From an uncultured Bacilli bacterium (GTDB lineage Bacteria > Bacillota_I > Bacilli_A > RF39 > UBA660), in contig CANRNY010000005.1 of assembly GCA_947632085.1 (NCBI GenBank), positions 1 to 64,000 of the forward strand: 64,000 nt of DNA. The letters are read 5' to 3'. The notes under the pieces are model-generated. The model was not told the DNA's origin, ran no database searches, and saw only the letters and a program-made list of their open reading frames with translations. A program made the position numbers and the translations under genes. How positions within the stretch are numbered: the first letter of the stretch is position 1; each line of letters begins with the position of its first letter. Below are positions 62,835-64,000 of this stretch, piece after piece.

Positions 62835-64000
62835 ATGGTAAAAAAAAGTAAGAAAAAGAAATTATTAAATAATAAGTTAGTACTAACATATTTTATAGTC
62901 TTTCTATTAGTAGACTTATTAATTATTATCGCCTTGTTATATAACAGTAATGATAAAAACATTAAGTATCCAATCGTGTTTAATACTAAAGATTCTATGT
63001 TGTATTTAGGAACAGAGAAAAGTAATAAAAAGGGAAGCATAGAATTAACTAAAAAGACAAATGGCCAAAAAATATTATATTCTAATAATTCAGGAAGATA
63101 TGTTTTATATAAAGATGATATATCTTTAAAGATGTATGATTTAAGAACTAATAAAAAAGTAGATTTATTATCAAAAGTTAATTATTATGATTTTACTTTA
63201 GATGATAAAAATATTATAATGACTGATCTTAAAAAGAACTTATATTATTTTAGTTTAAAGAAGAAAAAAGGTTATTTAATTGATGATAGTGTTGATATGG
63301 TATATACACATAGTAATGATTATGTATTATATATGAAAGATAATTCACTATATGTAGCAAGATTAAATAATAAAAAGACAGAAATAAATAAGATAACAGA
63401 TAATTATGTAACTAATTTTAAATTTAATCAAAAGGGAGATAAAGTTTATTTCTTAAATAATGATGAACAATTTATTGAGTATGTAATAAAGGATAAGAAG
63501 TTAAATGTAATAGATGAAAAGGTTAGAGCTTTCTATTGTAAAAATAATTGTGATAACTATTATTACATAACAACAAAGGATAATAATACATTAAAGTATT
63601 ATAAAGATGAAAAGAGTAAGGTAATAGATAATAAGGTTAAAGAAGTAAATTATTCGAATGATATAGAAGATCAAGTTGTTTATACTAAAGAAAATGATAC
63701 AAATTATGAAATGTATTATAAAGAAAAAAAGAATGATATTGTTAAAATAGATAATTTAAATGATATTAGAGATATTCAAGTATATAAAAATAATTATATT
63801 TATTATATAAATGATGCTAATGAACTTAAATATACTGTAGTTAATAAAGGTCAACTTAAAGATAATAAAGTATTAGCAAATAATGTTAGTGGCTACTTAT
63901 ATTTATATAAAAATGGATGTTTTTATGTAGCAGATGTTAATGAAGAACAAATTGGGACTTTATATGTAGTTAATAAAGATAAAGTAAAAGAAGTAGATAA
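62835..64000 (+). CDS. membrane-tethered extracellular protein (partial, runs off window)
   Basis: Open frame from ATG 62835 (GTGATAGT upstream, a weak site) through the end of the window: 388 codons with no stop. A Lys-rich cytoplasmic start (MVKKSKKKKLL) and one membrane helix (~17-37) precede a beta-rich extracellular region dense in Tyr, Lys, Asn and Asp with repeated YYxN / VYF motifs, possibly a propeller. It resembles in plan, not clearly in sequence, the preceding 771-aa protein. A reverse ORF over its first part is a shadow. Confidence 0.8.
   Translation, partial: MVKKSKKKKLLNNKLVLTYFIVFLLVDLLIIIALLYNSNDKNIKYPIVFNTKDSMLYLGTEKSNKKGSIELTKKTNGQKILYSNNSGRYVLYKDDISLKMYDLRTNKKVDLLSKVNYYDFTLDDKNIIMTDLKKNLYYFSLKKKKGYLIDDSVDMVYTHSNDYVLYMKDNSLYVARLNNKKTEINKITDNYVTNFKFNQKGDKVYFLNNDEQFIEYVIKDKKLNVIDEKVRAFYCKNNCDNYYYITTKDNNTLKYYKDEKSKVIDNKVKEVNYSNDIEDQVVYTKENDTNYEMYYKEKKNDIVKIDNLNDIRDIQVYKNNYIYYINDANELKYTVVNKGQLKDNKVLANNVSGYLYLYKNGCFYVADVNEEQIGTLYVVNKDKVKEVD

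Noticed and set aside
62771..63040. 89-aa reverse hydrophobic ORF
   Set aside because: Antisense to the 5' end of the open frame from 62835, whose membrane helix explains the hydrophobic complement.
1..64000. Mycoplasma-type code with TGA as Trp
   Set aside because: Trp is always TGG in the conserved genes and TGA ends several ORFs (48424-48426, 55120-55122).
1..64000. tRNA or rRNA genes
   Set aside because: No cloverleaf with a GGTTCGANTCC T-arm and no rRNA-like GC-rich stretch was found by eye.

Overview
The window is AT-rich, densely coded DNA from a Gram-positive-type bacterium. TGA is used as a stop and TGG for Trp, so the code is standard. The gene set includes lipoteichoic-acid-type polymerase, sortase, signal peptidase I, an amidase, large surface proteins and the rimM-trmD-rplS / rbgA-rnhB / topA neighbourhood. 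Together with the base composition this suggests a walled Bacilli-type Firmicute, probably an uncultured gut lineage (RF39/Erysipelotrichales-like). That placement is inference; no rRNA or tRNA gene lies in the window.

Layout. 1-1.9 kb: an array of small hydrophobic-peptide genes facing convergent small RNAs, which look like type I toxin-antitoxin modules. One is complete, one is cut by the window edge and one is decayed. A NUDIX hydrolase and a small basic protein sit between them. 1.9-2.3 kb: a MazG/HisE-like pyrophosphohydrolase. 2.4-12.3 kb: two tandem paralogous surface proteins of about 1600 aa (NPCBM, a Cys/His/Asn transglutaminase-like core, F5/8C, Ig-like domains, membrane anchor). 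12.3-27.4 kb: YitT-type membrane protein, CTP synthase, a zinc-ribbon membrane protein, a 26-aa peptide gene with attenuator before an ABC exporter, an amidase, a sortase-signal surface protein, an O-antigen-ligase-like protein, a GH3 hexosaminidase, and then an RNA-modification/ribosome run ending in rimM-trmD. 27.6-37.3 kb: rplS, then a roughly 9-kb adhesion module (2491-aa vWA/Cna-B-like protein, signal peptidase I, sortase) lying between rplS and rbgA, genes that are usually close together. 37.4-38.4 kb: a scar with a duplicated 5' end of rbgA and an internally deleted rhuM gene. 38.4-47.7 kb: rbgA, a helical protein, rnhB, an LtaS-type polymerase, topA, a low-complexity membrane protein and lepA. 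47.8-64 kb: paired membrane proteins, an HD phosphohydrolase, ZIP and CDF metal transporters, superoxide reductase, a CNNM-type protein, a roughly 330-nt highly structured candidate non-coding RNA with its own promoter and terminator (54.03-54.36 kb), VanZ, an AI-2E-type permease, a dicarboxylate symporter, a Sel1-repeat protein, hemW and two membrane-tethered extracellular proteins, the last cut by the window end.

How the genes fit together. Much of the accessory coding capacity builds or decorates the cell surface: giant adhesins, sortase, signal peptidase, LTA polymerase, amidase, GH3 and O-antigen-ligase-like protein. The housekeeping genes centre on ribosome assembly and tRNA/rRNA modification. 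The two strongest candidates for something undescribed are the structured RNA near 54.2 kb and the Cys/His/Asn-core giant surface protein pair. The type I toxin array, the peptide-attenuator-ABC locus and the rbgA/rhuM scar come next. Many genes have a compact promoter (extended -10, TRTGATATAAT-like) only 15-30 nt before the start codon.
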